DNA of 40,704 bases from Ignavibacteriota bacterium (GCA_016212665.1 JACREZ010000022.1:1-40704), one strand, 5' to 3'. Positions 16,491 to 25,067 are shown, counted from the stretch's first letter. Program-made: numbers and translations. Notes: a model not told the origin generated them from the letters alone.

Positions 16491-17072
16491 CTACGATTTA
16501 GCATTTTTCAAATCTTCTTCCCAGTGTTTCGGCTTGCGTGGTATTCCTGCCGTTTGAATTTGTTCACCCTCGTACGTTCCCCAGCAATCAATTGCTTCTT
16601 TGAAAATCATGTTGAACTGTTTCGGATAGTTCACCATGTATTTTACAGCGTGTTCCAATGTTTCAAACTTTGCCGCGTGTCTGAAATCAATCAGCCACTT
16701 ACCTTTGAACGTGCGTGTGTTCTTCTCCAACGCACGACGAACACGTTTCTTCGGGATACAAAGCAAATCAATAATTGAATAGACATAAAAGACAGGAGAT
16801 TTGACAGAGTCGCGTATTAACACAAACGAGCGGGGCGCTTTCAATAAAACTTTTCGTGCCGCCAAATCATCAAGAATAAAAAAATGTTCTTCCGGAATGT
16901 CCGTTTCCTTCCAGTTGCTCATGGTGAAATGTTGTTTCTTTTCCTTCACATCGAAATGAACGTTGAAATCCGGCAGGGCAAAGTCGAGTTCCTCCAACGA
17001 GTTAGTCCCGTCAACGAAACGGAGATTGTATTTGGTGAAGAAGTCTTTTATTTCTTGCTCGAAACTTTGCAT
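16491..17072 (-). CDS. Possible PD-(D/E)XK-fold nuclease
   Basis: A 193-residue protein of unassigned family. Near the N-terminus LEELDFALPDFNVHFDVKEKKQ resembles a PD-(D/E)XK core: an acidic residue in PDF, a beta-strand, then D-V-K-E-K. The remainder is mixed alpha/beta with aromatic-rich segments (FYVYSIIDLLCIPKKRVRRALE). The position in a strand-coherent accessory cluster with a DNA methyltransferase and a TA module suits a restriction enzyme or other defence nuclease. This is inference from one motif; the protein could instead be a catalytically dead relative. Confidence 0.55.
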   Translation of the reverse strand: MQSFEQEIKDFFTKYNLRFVDGTNSLEELDFALPDFNVHFDVKEKKQHFTMSNWKETDIPEEHFFILDDLAARKVLLKAPRSFVLIRDSVKSPVFYVYSIIDLLCIPKKRVRRALEKNTRTFKGKWLIDFRHAAKFETLEHAVKYMVNYPKQFNMIFKEAIDCWGTYEGEQIQTAGIPRKPKHWEEDLKNAKS

Positions 17073-17095
17073 AGCATCGTACCAAAGAATAATTG

Positions 17096-17449
17096 CTATT
17101 TCCTGATTCTGACCTTATCGCCGCGGATGACAACCAAAGTTCCCTGAATTTCTTGGATTGTTTTCTTCTCAAGAAATGCAAGAAGAGACGAGTGAACGTT
17201 GTCCTCATTCTCCGGTGTAATTCGGAGTACGATAATTCCCAAATGTTCTTTTGGCGGATACTTTACAATGTCAGCAAAGTCTTTATCGTTGGAAACTAAG
17301 ACAGAATTTGAGGAAGATGCGAGCGAGAGCACTATATCATCGGGGGAGGCGGGGTCGGCAATTTCCTTCAGCCATACTACACGATGTCCTGCGTCCTTCA
17401 AAAGGCGGACAGTTTTCCCGTACACACAATGGTCAGCAAGAATGTTCAC
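17096..17449 (-). CDS. DUF5615 PIN-like toxin
   Basis: A 117-residue PIN-like protein. The conserved acidic positions are visible in MNILADHCVYGKTVRLLKDAGH (Asp6) and VLVSNDKDFADIV, with the strand HLGIIVLRI after them. DUF5615 proteins are usually encoded immediately after a DUF433 protein, as here (five-base gap from the upstream gene), and are regarded as the toxin of a type II module, presumably a metal-dependent RNase. No direct repeats were found flanking this copy, unlike the second DUF433/DUF5615 module at 24367-25028. Confidence 0.85.
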   Translation of the reverse strand: MNILADHCVYGKTVRLLKDAGHRVVWLKEIADPASPDDIVLSLASSSNSVLVSNDKDFADIVKYPPKEHLGIIVLRITPENEDNVHSSLLAFLEKKTIQEIQGTLVVIRGDKVRIRK

Positions 17450-17454
17450 AGCGT

Positions 17455-17682
17455 TTAGACTACGTATTCAACATCTTCATTGACAACCAGTTTGTTTGCA
17501 TACTCTATGCACGCCGTTATGTCTTGCGCCGTCAAATCAGGAAAGTAATCTTCCGAACAAATTTCTCCAAACGATTTACCAGCACTCAAGAGTTCGAGCA
17601 CTTGTGAGACCATGATGCGCGTTCCAACGATATGTGGCTTGCCGTGGCAAATGGTTGGATTTACCGATATTCGATTGTTCAT
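17455..17682 (-). CDS. DUF433 antitoxin
   Basis: A 75-residue DUF433 protein with the signature RISVNPTICHGKPHIVGTRI followed by MVSQVLELLSAGKSFGEI and the helix LTAQDITACIEYA. DUF433 proteins contain a DNA-binding helix-turn-helix-like fold and act as antitoxin/repressor for the DUF5615 partner. It lies 52 bases downstream of the serS stop in the same orientation, so it may be transcribed by read-through from serS or from its own promoter in that gap. Confidence 0.87.
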   Translation of the reverse strand: MNNRISVNPTICHGKPHIVGTRIMVSQVLELLSAGKSFGEICSEDYFPDLTAQDITACIEYANKLVVNEDVEYVV

Positions 17683-17734
17683 AATTCACCTGTTTCTTTC
17701 TAAGGTAACTAAACTTGGCAATAATGAAAATAAA

Positions 17735-19000
17735 TCACCCAATCGCCTCAAACCCCGTGTACTTGTGTAGCGCTTTCGGTACAACAACTTTTCCTTCGGG
17801 TGTTTGATACTGTTCCAATAACGCGGCGACAACGCGAGGTAACGCAAGTCCCGAACCGTTCAATGTATGAATGATTTCCGGTTTTCCGCCGCTTGCTGGT
17901 TTGTATCGAATATTCATACGCCGCGCCTGAAACGATTCAAAGTTGCTGATGGATGAAACTTCAAGCCAACGTTTTTGAGCGGGCGCCCAGACTTCCAAGT
18001 CATATTTTTTTGTTTGAGTGAATCCCATGTCACCGGTACACATCAATAAAACGCGGTAAGGAAGTCCGAGCAGTTGAAGCAATCGCTCTGCATCTTCTCT
18101 CAACGATTCAAGTTCGTCATACGATTTTTCCGGATGAACAAACTTTACAAGTTCAACTTTATCGAACTGATGAAGACGATTCAATCCTCTAACATCTTTC
18201 CCATACGAACCGGCTTCACGCCGGAAACATGGAGTGTACGCACAGAACTTAATCGGCAATTGTTGCTCGGAAAGAATTTCATCGCGGAAAATATTTGTCA
18301 CCGGAACTTCCGCGGTCGGAACCATAAAAAATTCATCACGGGGAATCGTGTACATCAAATCTTCTTTGTCCGGTAGTTGCCCGGTTCCCGTTGCGCTTGC
18401 GGTGTTAATCATCAGGGGCGGTTGGATTTCTTTGTAGCCGCGTGTTGCGGCTTCATCAAGAAAGAAATTAATCAACGCACGTTGTAGTTTCGCTCCTTTA
18501 TCTTTATAGATTGGAAAGCCCGCTCCGGTTATTTTCACGCCGCGCTCGAAATCAATAATGTCGAGTTTCTGAACCAAGTCCCAATGCGGCTTCATCACGA
18601 AATCGTTCTCTGCAATTTGTCCCCAACGCGAAACTTCTTTGTTGTCCTCAGGAGTTTTTCCAACAGGAACATCGGGGTGCGGAATGTTCGGAACTGTGAG
18701 TAACAATTTGTTCAGGTCTGTTTCAATCAGTGCAAGTTCATCATCAAATTGTTTGATTTGATTTTTCACGCTGTCCATCTCTGCCATGACTGCGCTTGCA
18801 TCTTTTCCTTCTCGTTTCAACTTTCCGACTTCCGCCGAAACTGTGTTGCGCCGCCCCTTCAATACTTCTACTTGTTGAATAATTTCCCTTCGTTTCGCAT
18901 CAAGGTTCAGGATTTCATCAACGCGGTCAACATCGCCTTTCTTGGCAATTCCTTCTTTTACTGCTTGTGGATTTTCTCTAATGAATTTTACGTCTAACAT
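17735..19000 (-). CDS. serS: Seryl-tRNA synthetase
   Basis: A 421-residue class II aminoacyl-tRNA synthetase that charges tRNA-Ser (and tRNA-Sec where present). The N-terminal coiled-coil arm that grips the tRNA long variable arm is visible (about residues 30-105). Class II motif 2 is FRREAGSYGKDVRGLNRLHQF and motif 3 includes GSGLALPRVVAALLEQY. TVPNIPHPDVPVGK links arm and core. Length is normal for bacterial SerRS. ATG 19000 gives MLDVKFIRENPQAVKEG, the family's standard beginning. Confidence 0.97.
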   Translation of the reverse strand: MLDVKFIRENPQAVKEGIAKKGDVDRVDEILNLDAKRREIIQQVEVLKGRRNTVSAEVGKLKREGKDASAVMAEMDSVKNQIKQFDDELALIETDLNKLLLTVPNIPHPDVPVGKTPEDNKEVSRWGQIAENDFVMKPHWDLVQKLDIIDFERGVKITGAGFPIYKDKGAKLQRALINFFLDEAATRGYKEIQPPLMINTASATGTGQLPDKEDLMYTIPRDEFFMVPTAEVPVTNIFRDEILSEQQLPIKFCAYTPCFRREAGSYGKDVRGLNRLHQFDKVELVKFVHPEKSYDELESLREDAERLLQLLGLPYRVLLMCTGDMGFTQTKKYDLEVWAPAQKRWLEVSSISNFESFQARRMNIRYKPASGGKPEIIHTLNGSGLALPRVVAALLEQYQTPEGKVVVPKALHKYTGFEAIG

Positions 19001-19093
19001 TTGATTTCAATTTGCAAAATGAACGATTGTATTTTCTAACTTAGGAGTTCAAAATACAAAACAATTTTGATTTTGTGAATTCACTTTCCGGGA

Positions 19094-20014
19094 TTACTCA
19101 CTCTCATCTTCTTCATTGAAGTGTTGAATCTGACTTTTCAATACAAGCAACCCTTGCTCGATGCTTGTCGTCTTCAATCCCAATGTTGTTTCTGCTTTGA
19201 GTGTGATAAATCCCGAACGCAACGGTCGGGCGGCGGGTTGCTTCAACGCGGCAGTCTTCGTCGGTTGAATCAATTTCTTGTCAAAGTCGAATGCCTTGGC
19301 GACTTTCAAAGCGAACTCTGCTTTGCTCATCCATTTCGGTCCGCCGATGTGAAATATTCCTGTAGAATTCATTTCGAGGATTTTTAGTATTCCAAATGCA
19401 ACATCATCAACCAATGTCGGGTTGCTGAATTGGTCATCGGCAACTTTGTACGGTTGTCCGGCGACGAGGGCTTCTAAAATTCTCAACGCAACATTTGCCC
19501 GAGAACGAACTCCGGCTCCATACAAGAACAATGTTCGCACAATGGCAAACGGTACGCCGCTCGAACGGACAATATTTTCTGCCGCAAGTTTTGTCTTGCC
19601 ATAATAGTTGATTGGATTCGGTCGTTCGTATTCATCGTACGGTCCCGTCTTACCGTCAAACACGTAATCGGTAGAAAGTTGAATGAATTTCGCGCCGACA
19701 AGTTTCGAAGCATAGACTAAATTTTCCACACCCGCCGCATTCGATTGCCATGCCTGCGCACGCTCGGTTTCGCACGCATCAACATTCGTCATTGCCGCAG
19801 AGTTAATTATCACTTCCGGTTCGAACTCATCTATCACCGTTCTCACCTCCCGCTTGCTGACAATATCCATTACACGATACTTCAACGAATGTTCATCGAA
19901 CACCGATTGTTCCTGACGCGAAGTTAAGAGGAGTTCATAGTTGCCGCATCGGAACAGCAACTCGACAAGTTTTTGTCCGAGCAAACCATTCGTGCCGGTG
20001 ATGAGAACGCGCAT
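19094..20014 (-). CDS. rfbD: dTDP-4-dehydrorhamnose reductase-like SDR protein
   Basis: A 306-residue extended short-chain dehydrogenase. The NAD(P)-binding motif is VLITGTNGLLGQKLVELL, the active-site pair is in NYYGKTKLAAE (YxxxK), and INSAAMTNVDACE plus STDYVFDGKTGPYDEYE match RmlD/RfbD (dTDP-4-keto-L-rhamnose reduction) and the related MAT2B-like group. No other rhamnose genes are nearby. Instead the gene starts three bases after dapD, so it is in the lysine operon. The RfbD assignment of substrate is therefore moderate. Confidence 0.8.
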   Translation of the reverse strand: MRVLITGTNGLLGQKLVELLFRCGNYELLLTSRQEQSVFDEHSLKYRVMDIVSKREVRTVIDEFEPEVIINSAAMTNVDACETERAQAWQSNAAGVENLVYASKLVGAKFIQLSTDYVFDGKTGPYDEYERPNPINYYGKTKLAAENIVRSSGVPFAIVRTLFLYGAGVRSRANVALRILEALVAGQPYKVADDQFSNPTLVDDVAFGILKILEMNSTGIFHIGGPKWMSKAEFALKVAKAFDFDKKLIQPTKTAALKQPAARPLRSGFITLKAETTLGLKTTSIEQGLLVLKSQIQHFNEEDESE

Positions 20015-20017
20015 GAT

Positions 20018-20851
20018 TTATCTCAGCGAGGTTTCTAACGCCGTTGCCGCGTCGGTTTTCTCGTCTCGATATTTGATAATGACAGGAGTGGAAATGGAAA
20101 GTTTGTGTTCGGTTGCAAACGGTTGTTCAATTGCACGGCTTCCCATGATAACAACTGCGCCTTCAGGAATCGTCAATGGCTCAGTGGCTGTCTTTTTCAA
20201 AATTGTTTGATGAACCAAATCATACACAGCGGACGAACCGGTGAGTATTACTCCCGAGGCAAGTACGGCTCGACGTTTGACGAGCGCACCTTCATACACG
20301 CCGCAGTTACCGCCGACAAATACATCGTCTTCAATAATAACAGGCATCGAACCGATTGGCTCCAGCACACCGCCGATTTGCGCCGCCGCGCTGACGTGAA
20401 CCCGCTTCCCGATTTGTGCACACGAACCGATAAGCGCGTGTGAATCAATCATCGTGTTCTCATCAATGTACGCGCCGATGTTTACGTATGACGGTGGCAT
20501 CATCACAACACCGTGCGCAACGAACGCTCCGTCACGAACAACCGAGCCGCCCGGGACAATTCGTACTCCGTCGCTCAACTCAAAGTGGCGCAACGCCATT
20601 GTGTCTTTATCGAAATACTTGTAACAGGAATCGTTGCAAAATTCTTTCAATGTTCCGAGACGAAACGCAAGAAGGATTCCCTTCTTCACCCACGTATTCA
20701 CCCGCCACGTTCCCGTATGTTTATCGGCAGAACGAACCGCTCCGCCGTTGAGCGCTACTTTCAGTTGATGAACAGCGCGGAGAGCATCATCTTTGTCAAG
20801 TTTTTCCGGTGACTGTTCGTAGAGATGTTCGATGATTTGCTGGAGGATCAT
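20018..20851 (-). CDS. dapD: 2,3,4,5-tetrahydropyridine-2,6-dicarboxylate N-succinyltransferase
   Basis: A 277-residue left-handed beta-helix acyltransferase. The hexapeptide repeats run through [44 protein letters not shown] and [17 protein letters not shown]. The helical N-terminal domain ([20 protein letters not shown]) is typical of DapD. The enzyme succinylates tetrahydrodipicolinate in the succinylase branch to meso-diaminopimelate and lysine. It lies between dapA (one-base gap) and the rfbD-like gene, giving a compact dapB-dapA-dapD operon. Confidence 0.95.
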   Translation of the reverse strand: MILQQIIEHLYEQSPEKLDKDDALRAVHQLKVALNGGAVRSADKHTGTWRVNTWVKKGILLAFRLGTLKEFCNDSCYKYFDKDTMALRHFELSDGVRIVPGGSVVRDGAFVAHGVVMMPPSYVNIGAYIDENTMIDSHALIGSCAQIGKRVHVSAAAQIGGVLEPIGSMPVIIEDDVFVGGNCGVYEGALVKRRAVLASGVILTGSSAVYDLVHQTILKKTATEPLTIPEGAVVIMGSRAIEQPFATEHKLSISTPVIIKYRDEKTDAATALETSLR

Positions 20852-20852
20852 T

Positions 20853-21746
20853 TCAAATCAAATCTAAGTCTTGTAAAATTTTCTTCAACGCCGGGCGATG
20901 TTTCTTACTCATCGGCACTAACGGAAGCCGGTACCGTTCTTCAATCATTCCCATCATCGCAAGCGCGGCTTTAACGGGAATCGGATTCGATTCAACAAAA
21001 TTGAAATTCATCAACGCTAATAATTTGTATTGAAGTTTCTGTGCTTGCTCGAACTTCCCTGCTAAGCATAATCGAACTAAATCGGAAAACATTTTCGGGA
21101 CTTCGTTCGAGACGACAGAGACAACGCCATCCGCGCCAAGAGCAATCATCGGGAGTGTGATAGCATCATCGCCGGACCATACAGCAAAATTTTTCGGGCG
21201 ATTCCTGAGAATTTCCATGATTTGACCGAAATTTCCCGATGCTTCTTTCACGCCAACCGCCTGCTGAATTTCCTCGGCTATGCGTAGCGTGGTCGCCGCT
21301 TCGATGTTGCTCGATGTTCTTCCGGGAACGTTATAGACGATGAATGGAGCGTCAATCGCATCGGCAATTGCCGCGTAATGTTGGAAGAATCCTTCCTGCG
21401 TTGGCTTGTTGTAATACGGCGCGACGATGAGAACGCCATCCGCGCCTGCGGCAAGAACGCGCTTTGAAAGTGTGATTGTTTTCTTGGTTGAGTTGCTTCC
21501 CGCTCCTGCAAATATCTTCACGCGTCCGTTTGCCTGCACAACAACAGTCTCAACGACACGAACGATTTCATCGTCGGTAAGCGTTACGCTCTCCCCGGTC
21601 GTTCCCGCGGGAAGCAACGCTTCGATGTTGTTTTGAATCTGAAACTCGACAAGTTGTTTGAGCGCGCCTTCATCAATCGTATCATTCTTTGTGAATGGAG
21701 TAACAAGAGCGGTTCCTGTTCCGCGAAATGGAATTGTTCTTTTCAT
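20853..21746 (-). CDS. dapA: 4-hydroxy-tetrahydrodipicolinate synthase
   Basis: A 297-residue TIM-barrel lyase that condenses pyruvate with aspartate semialdehyde, the first committed step of DAP/lysine synthesis. It has the N-terminal [28 protein letters not shown], the active-site Tyr in [14 protein letters not shown] and the Schiff-base Lys in [15 protein letters not shown] 21746 was chosen over an upstream in-frame start because it gives the family's normal N-terminus and overlaps the dapB stop as ATGA. Confidence 0.96.
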   Translation of the reverse strand: MKRTIPFRGTGTALVTPFTKNDTIDEGALKQLVEFQIQNNIEALLPAGTTGESVTLTDDEIVRVVETVVVQANGRVKIFAGAGSNSTKKTITLSKRVLAAGADGVLIVAPYYNKPTQEGFFQHYAAIADAIDAPFIVYNVPGRTSSNIEAATTLRIAEEIQQAVGVKEASGNFGQIMEILRNRPKNFAVWSGDDAITLPMIALGADGVVSVVSNEVPKMFSDLVRLCLAGKFEQAQKLQYKLLALMNFNFVESNPIPVKAALAMMGMIEERYRLPLVPMSKKHRPALKKILQDLDLI

Positions 21747-22483
21747 AGCATTGAAGTAATAACATCTTTCATTGTATAAACACCTTTTTTTCCTTTGAGC
21801 CACTGAGCGGCAATGAGCGCTCCGTGAGCAAACCCCGTTCTGTTTTTTGCCGAGTGAACCAGCTCGATGGAGTCGGCTTCAGAATCAAACATGACGCGAT
21901 GATTACCTACCACGCCGCCAAGCCGAATCGAACTCACCTGCAATTGCTCCGGTTTGATTTTTCCTTTCGGCGATTCCTGCAAAATAGATTTCTTGCTTTT
22001 GAATTTCTGCATGACAGTGTGGGCAAGCGCCATTGCCGTCGCACTCGGCGCGTCGAGTTTCTGCGTGTGATGCGTTTCCGAAATCGCAACATCATAAAAA
22101 TGAAATTTGTCGCACAACTCGGAAATGACACTGACGCCGTGATAGAAAATATTCATCCCAAGCGAAAAGTTTGCGGCGTACAGTAATCCGGTTTTCGTTT
22201 TCATCACCAACTTTTTTACGTCGTCCAATTTATCGTACCAACCGGTAGAGCCGACGACAATATTCTTTCCGCACGAAAGCGTTGCTTCGATATTCTGCAC
22301 AACAACATGCGGCGTTGAGAAATCAATACACACATCAACATTCTTCAGCGATTGCTTCGTCAAGCCGGATGCGCCGCTGTTGTTCTCTTCATCAAAAATC
22401 TGCACAATCTTCATCTTGTGTTCCGGCGCGAGCCGTTCAATTTCTCTCCCCGTTTTTCCGTAGCCGATCAATGCAATGTTCAT
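21743..22483 (-). CDS. dapB: 4-hydroxy-tetrahydrodipicolinate reductase
   Basis: A 246-residue NAD(P)H-dependent reductase. The nucleotide-binding start is MNIALIGYGKTGREIERLA and the catalytic signature is ETHHTQKLDAPSATAMAL (usually E-x-H-H-x-x-K-x-D-A-P-S-G-T-A; here Gly is replaced by Ala). CIDFSTPHVV and ANFSLGMNIFYH complete the family pattern. It reduces the DapA product to tetrahydrodipicolinate. First gene of the dapB-dapA-dapD run; preceded by a palindromic repeat. Confidence 0.94.
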   Translation of the reverse strand: MNIALIGYGKTGREIERLAPEHKMKIVQIFDEENNSGASGLTKQSLKNVDVCIDFSTPHVVVQNIEATLSCGKNIVVGSTGWYDKLDDVKKLVMKTKTGLLYAANFSLGMNIFYHGVSVISELCDKFHFYDVAISETHHTQKLDAPSATAMALAHTVMQKFKSKKSILQESPKGKIKPEQLQVSSIRLGGVVGNHRVMFDSEADSIELVHSAKNRTGFAHGALIAAQWLKGKKGVYTMKDVITSML

Positions 22484-22507
22484 ACAACGTCATCCTTGAA
22501 ATTCAGT

Positions 22508-22605
22508 GTCATTGCGATCCCGCTTTAGCGGGAGAAGCAATCTCACAATAGTATATAGAACTGAGTGTGGGATTGCTTCGGTAGCTAAAGCAACCTCGCA
22601 ATGAC
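22508..22605. repeat. Palindromic dispersed repeat ('GTCATTGCGA...GAAGCAATC')
   Basis: The arms GTCATTGCGA and TCGCAATGAC at the ends, and GAAGCAATCTCACA against TGTGGGATTGCTTC inside, form a near-complete long hairpin of about 98 bases. An inner hairpin CCCGCTTTAGCGGG occupies the left half. This resembles REP-like elements scattered in many genomes. It separates the PfkB/HisA-like operon from dapB and could act as an attenuator or terminator. Confidence 0.7.
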
Positions 22606-22629
22606 TCTTTTGTCGAGAGGTAAAAGCAC

Positions 22630-23547
22630 TCATATACTATCCTCCCTAAATTCTTTCAGCATATCAATTTCGAGCGAACCGGGATGCTGTGCTTTCTTTG
22701 CCGCAACTCTGTTGGCAAAGTCAAGAGATTCCTGAATATTTTTTGAAGTCAAATACCTCGCACAGTACGCTGCAGAAAAAACATCACCACAGCCAGTAGA
22801 ATCTTTTGCCAACTCAGGAGCGATGCCTGCACTGTCAACCTGCTTCACATGTTTTCGGTCATCAATAAAAGATGAGAATCCTCGTTCGCCCCGCGTAATG
22901 GTGAGCACTTTTGTATTCAATGCGAGAATTTGTTTGGCAAGTGTCGTCTCATCAAAATTCTCTGAAGTTAATCCCACCGCTTCCTGTTCATTCATCTGCA
23001 CTCCGTGAAGCATGAAGAGCCAACGCCGCCATGCTTCAAGCGGACGGCGTACACGCGTAAAATCTTCTCTGATGCCGAGCGATAAACTATGAACATCCAT
23101 GTAGAGCGGAATGTGGTCGTCGCGCAGTTCCATCCGGATTTCATCCAACGTTTCGAGTGTGACATCAAACCCGGAAACCATGTTGAGCAGGACCATGTCC
23201 ACGGCAAGTTTTGATTTGATTTTCTTCCACGGAATCGGCTCGGAGATATGCTTTGAACATTCCGTTCGCTCATCACCTCCGTTGTAATAGAGATGCACCT
23301 GATTCGTTGGTCCGTTGAACTTGAAAATTCCGGATGTGTCAACATTCGGATATTGTTTCAGCCGCTCGACGAATTCCTCGTACTCTTTATCACCGATGCC
23401 GAACACGGGAAGCACGGTGTCGTTTTCGCTCAGCAAATTCGCAAGCGTGGCAACGGAGAAAAATATTCCGCCGTAACTTTGCGTTTCTGTTTCGTCTGCA
23501 TGATGAATGACATCCATGCACAAATGTCCGATGACAGTAATCTTCAT
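22630..23547 (-). CDS. PfkB-family carbohydrate/nucleoside kinase
   Basis: A 305-residue ribokinase-type kinase. The N-terminal glycine/ligand region is ITVIGHLCMDVIHHADETETQSYGGIFFSVA, and the catalytic PfkB signature is KDSTGCGDVFSAAYCARYL, in which the usual GAGD anion hole reads GCGD and the catalytic Asp is retained. The substrate could be a sugar, nucleoside or sugar phosphate. Its start overlaps the stop of the HisA-like gene by four bases (ATGA), so the two products probably act in one pathway. Confidence 0.85.
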   Translation of the reverse strand: MKITVIGHLCMDVIHHADETETQSYGGIFFSVATLANLLSENDTVLPVFGIGDKEYEEFVERLKQYPNVDTSGIFKFNGPTNQVHLYYNGGDERTECSKHISEPIPWKKIKSKLAVDMVLLNMVSGFDVTLETLDEIRMELRDDHIPLYMDVHSLSLGIREDFTRVRRPLEAWRRWLFMLHGVQMNEQEAVGLTSENFDETTLAKQILALNTKVLTITRGERGFSSFIDDRKHVKQVDSAGIAPELAKDSTGCGDVFSAAYCARYLTSKNIQESLDFANRVAAKKAQHPGSLEIDMLKEFREDSI

Positions 23548-24302
23548 GCGCTCAACCTCGCTGTGTATGGATAATTTTCTGCTTCACACGTCCGCCAGAT
23601 TGCCTGACAGGAAAATCTATTCTCGTACAATGCATGACCGATGATGGCCGAATCCACCCCCAACTTTTCCATTTCCTGCAATTTGAGTAAATCTTCGAGA
23701 TGAGAAACACCGCCCGATGCCGTCACTCTCATGCCGATAGTTTCGGCTAACATTCTGATGCCGGCAAAATTCGGAACGCGTCGTCCGTTGTCGTTTATCA
23801 TATCTTTGTAAATCACTCTTCGAAAACCTAATTGTTTTGCATTTAGCGCAACGCTGACAGCGGTCAATCCGGAGTCAGTTTGCCCGCCATGAATTGTTAC
23901 CTTTCCCTGCGACGCATTGATGCCGATAGAAATTTTACTCGCGGTGTAATGTTCGATTGCCCGCGCCGCGTCTTCCGGTTTTTCGAGCAACATCGTTCCG
24001 ATGGTTACGCGATACACGCCGCTGTTGAATGCTTCGTGAATATCATTTATTGTTCTCATGCCGCCGCCGAGTTCGATGGGAATATCCACCGCTCTCGTCA
24101 GTTCACGAATCAATCGCAAATTCACCGGATAACCTTCACGCGCACCGTCAACATCGGTGATGTGCAGTGATTTGGCGTTTTCTTTCCGCCATAGTTTGAC
24201 CATCTCAACCGGGTCGTCACTGCATACAACGCCGCGGTCATTCTTCGGTGTGAGAACACATTTACCGTCTTTTATTTCAATTGCGGGAATTAGGAGAAGC
24301 AT
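23544..24302 (-). CDS. HisA-like beta-barrel protein with altered catalytic residues
   Basis: A 252-residue (beta/alpha)8 protein clearly homologous to HisA (ProFAR isomerase): LIPAIEIKDGKCV, SLHITDVDGAREG, IPIELGGGMRTINDI, VTIGTMLLEKPEDAARAIE and VTASGGVSHLEDL. In canonical HisA the two catalytic acids are the Asp of 'PAID' and the Asp of 'S/GxD'; here they are Glu (PAIEI) and Asn (GINASQG). No other his gene is present, and the gene is coupled to a PfkB kinase. It may be an active HisA variant, but a different sugar-phosphate isomerisation is at least as likely. Confidence 0.75.
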   Translation of the reverse strand: MLLLIPAIEIKDGKCVLTPKNDRGVVCSDDPVEMVKLWRKENAKSLHITDVDGAREGYPVNLRLIRELTRAVDIPIELGGGMRTINDIHEAFNSGVYRVTIGTMLLEKPEDAARAIEHYTASKISIGINASQGKVTIHGGQTDSGLTAVSVALNAKQLGFRRVIYKDMINDNGRRVPNFAGIRMLAETIGMRVTASGGVSHLEDLLKLQEMEKLGVDSAIIGHALYENRFSCQAIWRTCEAENYPYTARLSA

Positions 24303-24325
24303 GTGAGTTGCTGAATTGCTGATGC

Positions 24326-24355
24326 AAAATGCAAAATAGTTGTGTGAAATTCAAA
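24326..24355. repeat. Left direct repeat flanking the DUF433/DUF5615 module
   Basis: A 30-base sequence (core GCAAAATAGTTGTGTGAAAT) identical, base for base, to 25038-25067. The two copies bracket the second DUF5615/DUF433 pair at a spacing of 712 bases. The similarity weakens immediately outside, apart from a short upstream TGATG. Confidence 0.85.
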
Positions 24356-24366
24356 CACAAAACTTG

Positions 24367-24765
24367 TCAGAGTGTGAGGTTTTCCCACGTGAAATGCTTT
24401 TCGTTTTCTGATTTTACCTCCCAAACACTTCCGCCCGTATGAGAGACACGGATAACTTTCCCCATCCGTTTTGCATTGGTGTTGAACACATCAAGCCGAA
24501 GCAATCGTTGCGCAAACAACGCCGCCTCAGACTGCTCCACCTCAAGAAACACGAGGCAGTACCGGGAATGACAGAGGATTCGTTTGTAAAAATGTCTGTC
24601 AGAAGAGAAGAATGTTGGTTGACGAAGTCGCATCAGAAAGTCCACAATTTCATTATCCTTCATTCCCTTCCTCCCAACCTCATAACCTATTTGACGAAAA
24701 CGTATTCTTCGTTGTTTGAGAAAGAGTCGTTGGCTCTCAAGAATATTTTCGTCAAGGAGAATCAC
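24367..24765 (-). CDS. DUF5615 PIN-like toxin (second module)
   Basis: A 132-residue PIN-like protein with acidic positions in MILLDENILESQRLFLKQ and FFSSDRHFYKR, and a central EVGRKGMKDNEIVDFLMR that is typical of DUF5615. The start overlaps the upstream DUF433 stop by four bases. It is only moderately similar to the first DUF5615 (17096-17449), so the two modules did not arise by a recent duplication within this window. It ends 12 bases from the left direct repeat. Confidence 0.82.
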   Translation of the reverse strand: MILLDENILESQRLFLKQRRIRFRQIGYEVGRKGMKDNEIVDFLMRLRQPTFFSSDRHFYKRILCHSRYCLVFLEVEQSEAALFAQRLLRLDVFNTNAKRMGKVIRVSHTGGSVWEVKSENEKHFTWENLTL

Positions 24766-25028
24766 GCCGCTGTTTGCTTTATGATAAACTCATCAGAGTG
24801 TTTCATAAAAGCTTCGCCGGAAAGTTTGATTGCTTCTGCAATGGCTTCGTTTGTAATGCTGTGGTGACATTCCTCAACTATCGTTTCCCATGCTTTCCCT
24901 TTTGAAAGCATATCGAGAACCTGCCAAACCATGATGCGGGTTCCGCGGAATGTCGGTTGACCATCGCATATACCGGGATCGGTTACAATGTAACGACCTA
25001 AAAGATTTGCTGTATGACTTCGTTTCAT
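24762..25028 (-). CDS. DUF433 antitoxin (second module)
   Basis: An 88-residue DUF433 protein with RYIVTDPGICDGQPTFRGTRI and MVWQVLDMLSKGKAWETIVEE, followed by the helix ITNEAIAEAIKLSGEAF. ATG 25028 is preferred to the in-frame ATG at 25046, because the latter would lie inside the direct repeat. It is divergently arranged with the phosphatase gene, and the 30-bp repeat overlaps its probable promoter region. Confidence 0.85.
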   Translation of the reverse strand: MKRSHTANLLGRYIVTDPGICDGQPTFRGTRIMVWQVLDMLSKGKAWETIVEECHHSITNEAIAEAIKLSGEAFMKHSDEFIIKQTAA

Positions 25029-25037
25029 GTTGATGTA

Positions 25038-25067
25038 AAAATGCAAAATAGTTGTGTGAAATTCAAA
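25038..25067. repeat. Right direct repeat flanking the DUF433/DUF5615 module
   Basis: Exact 30-base copy of 24326-24355. It lies immediately upstream of the DUF433 gene and 82 bases upstream of the phosphatase start. Recombination between the copies would remove the whole module and leave one copy in the hisA-like/phosphatase intergenic region. Confidence 0.85.

Noticed and set aside
17096-17682. Direct repeats or an orphaned serS 3' end around the first DUF433/DUF5615 module
   Set aside because: Sequences on both sides, and the flanks of the downstream accessory genes, were compared with the serS end; only 8-base matches (CATAGCAT) were seen, which is not significant.
22508-22605. Possible riboswitch upstream of dapB (lysine class)
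   Set aside because: The structure is a simple long palindrome of a dispersed type, without the multi-helix core of a lysine riboswitch.
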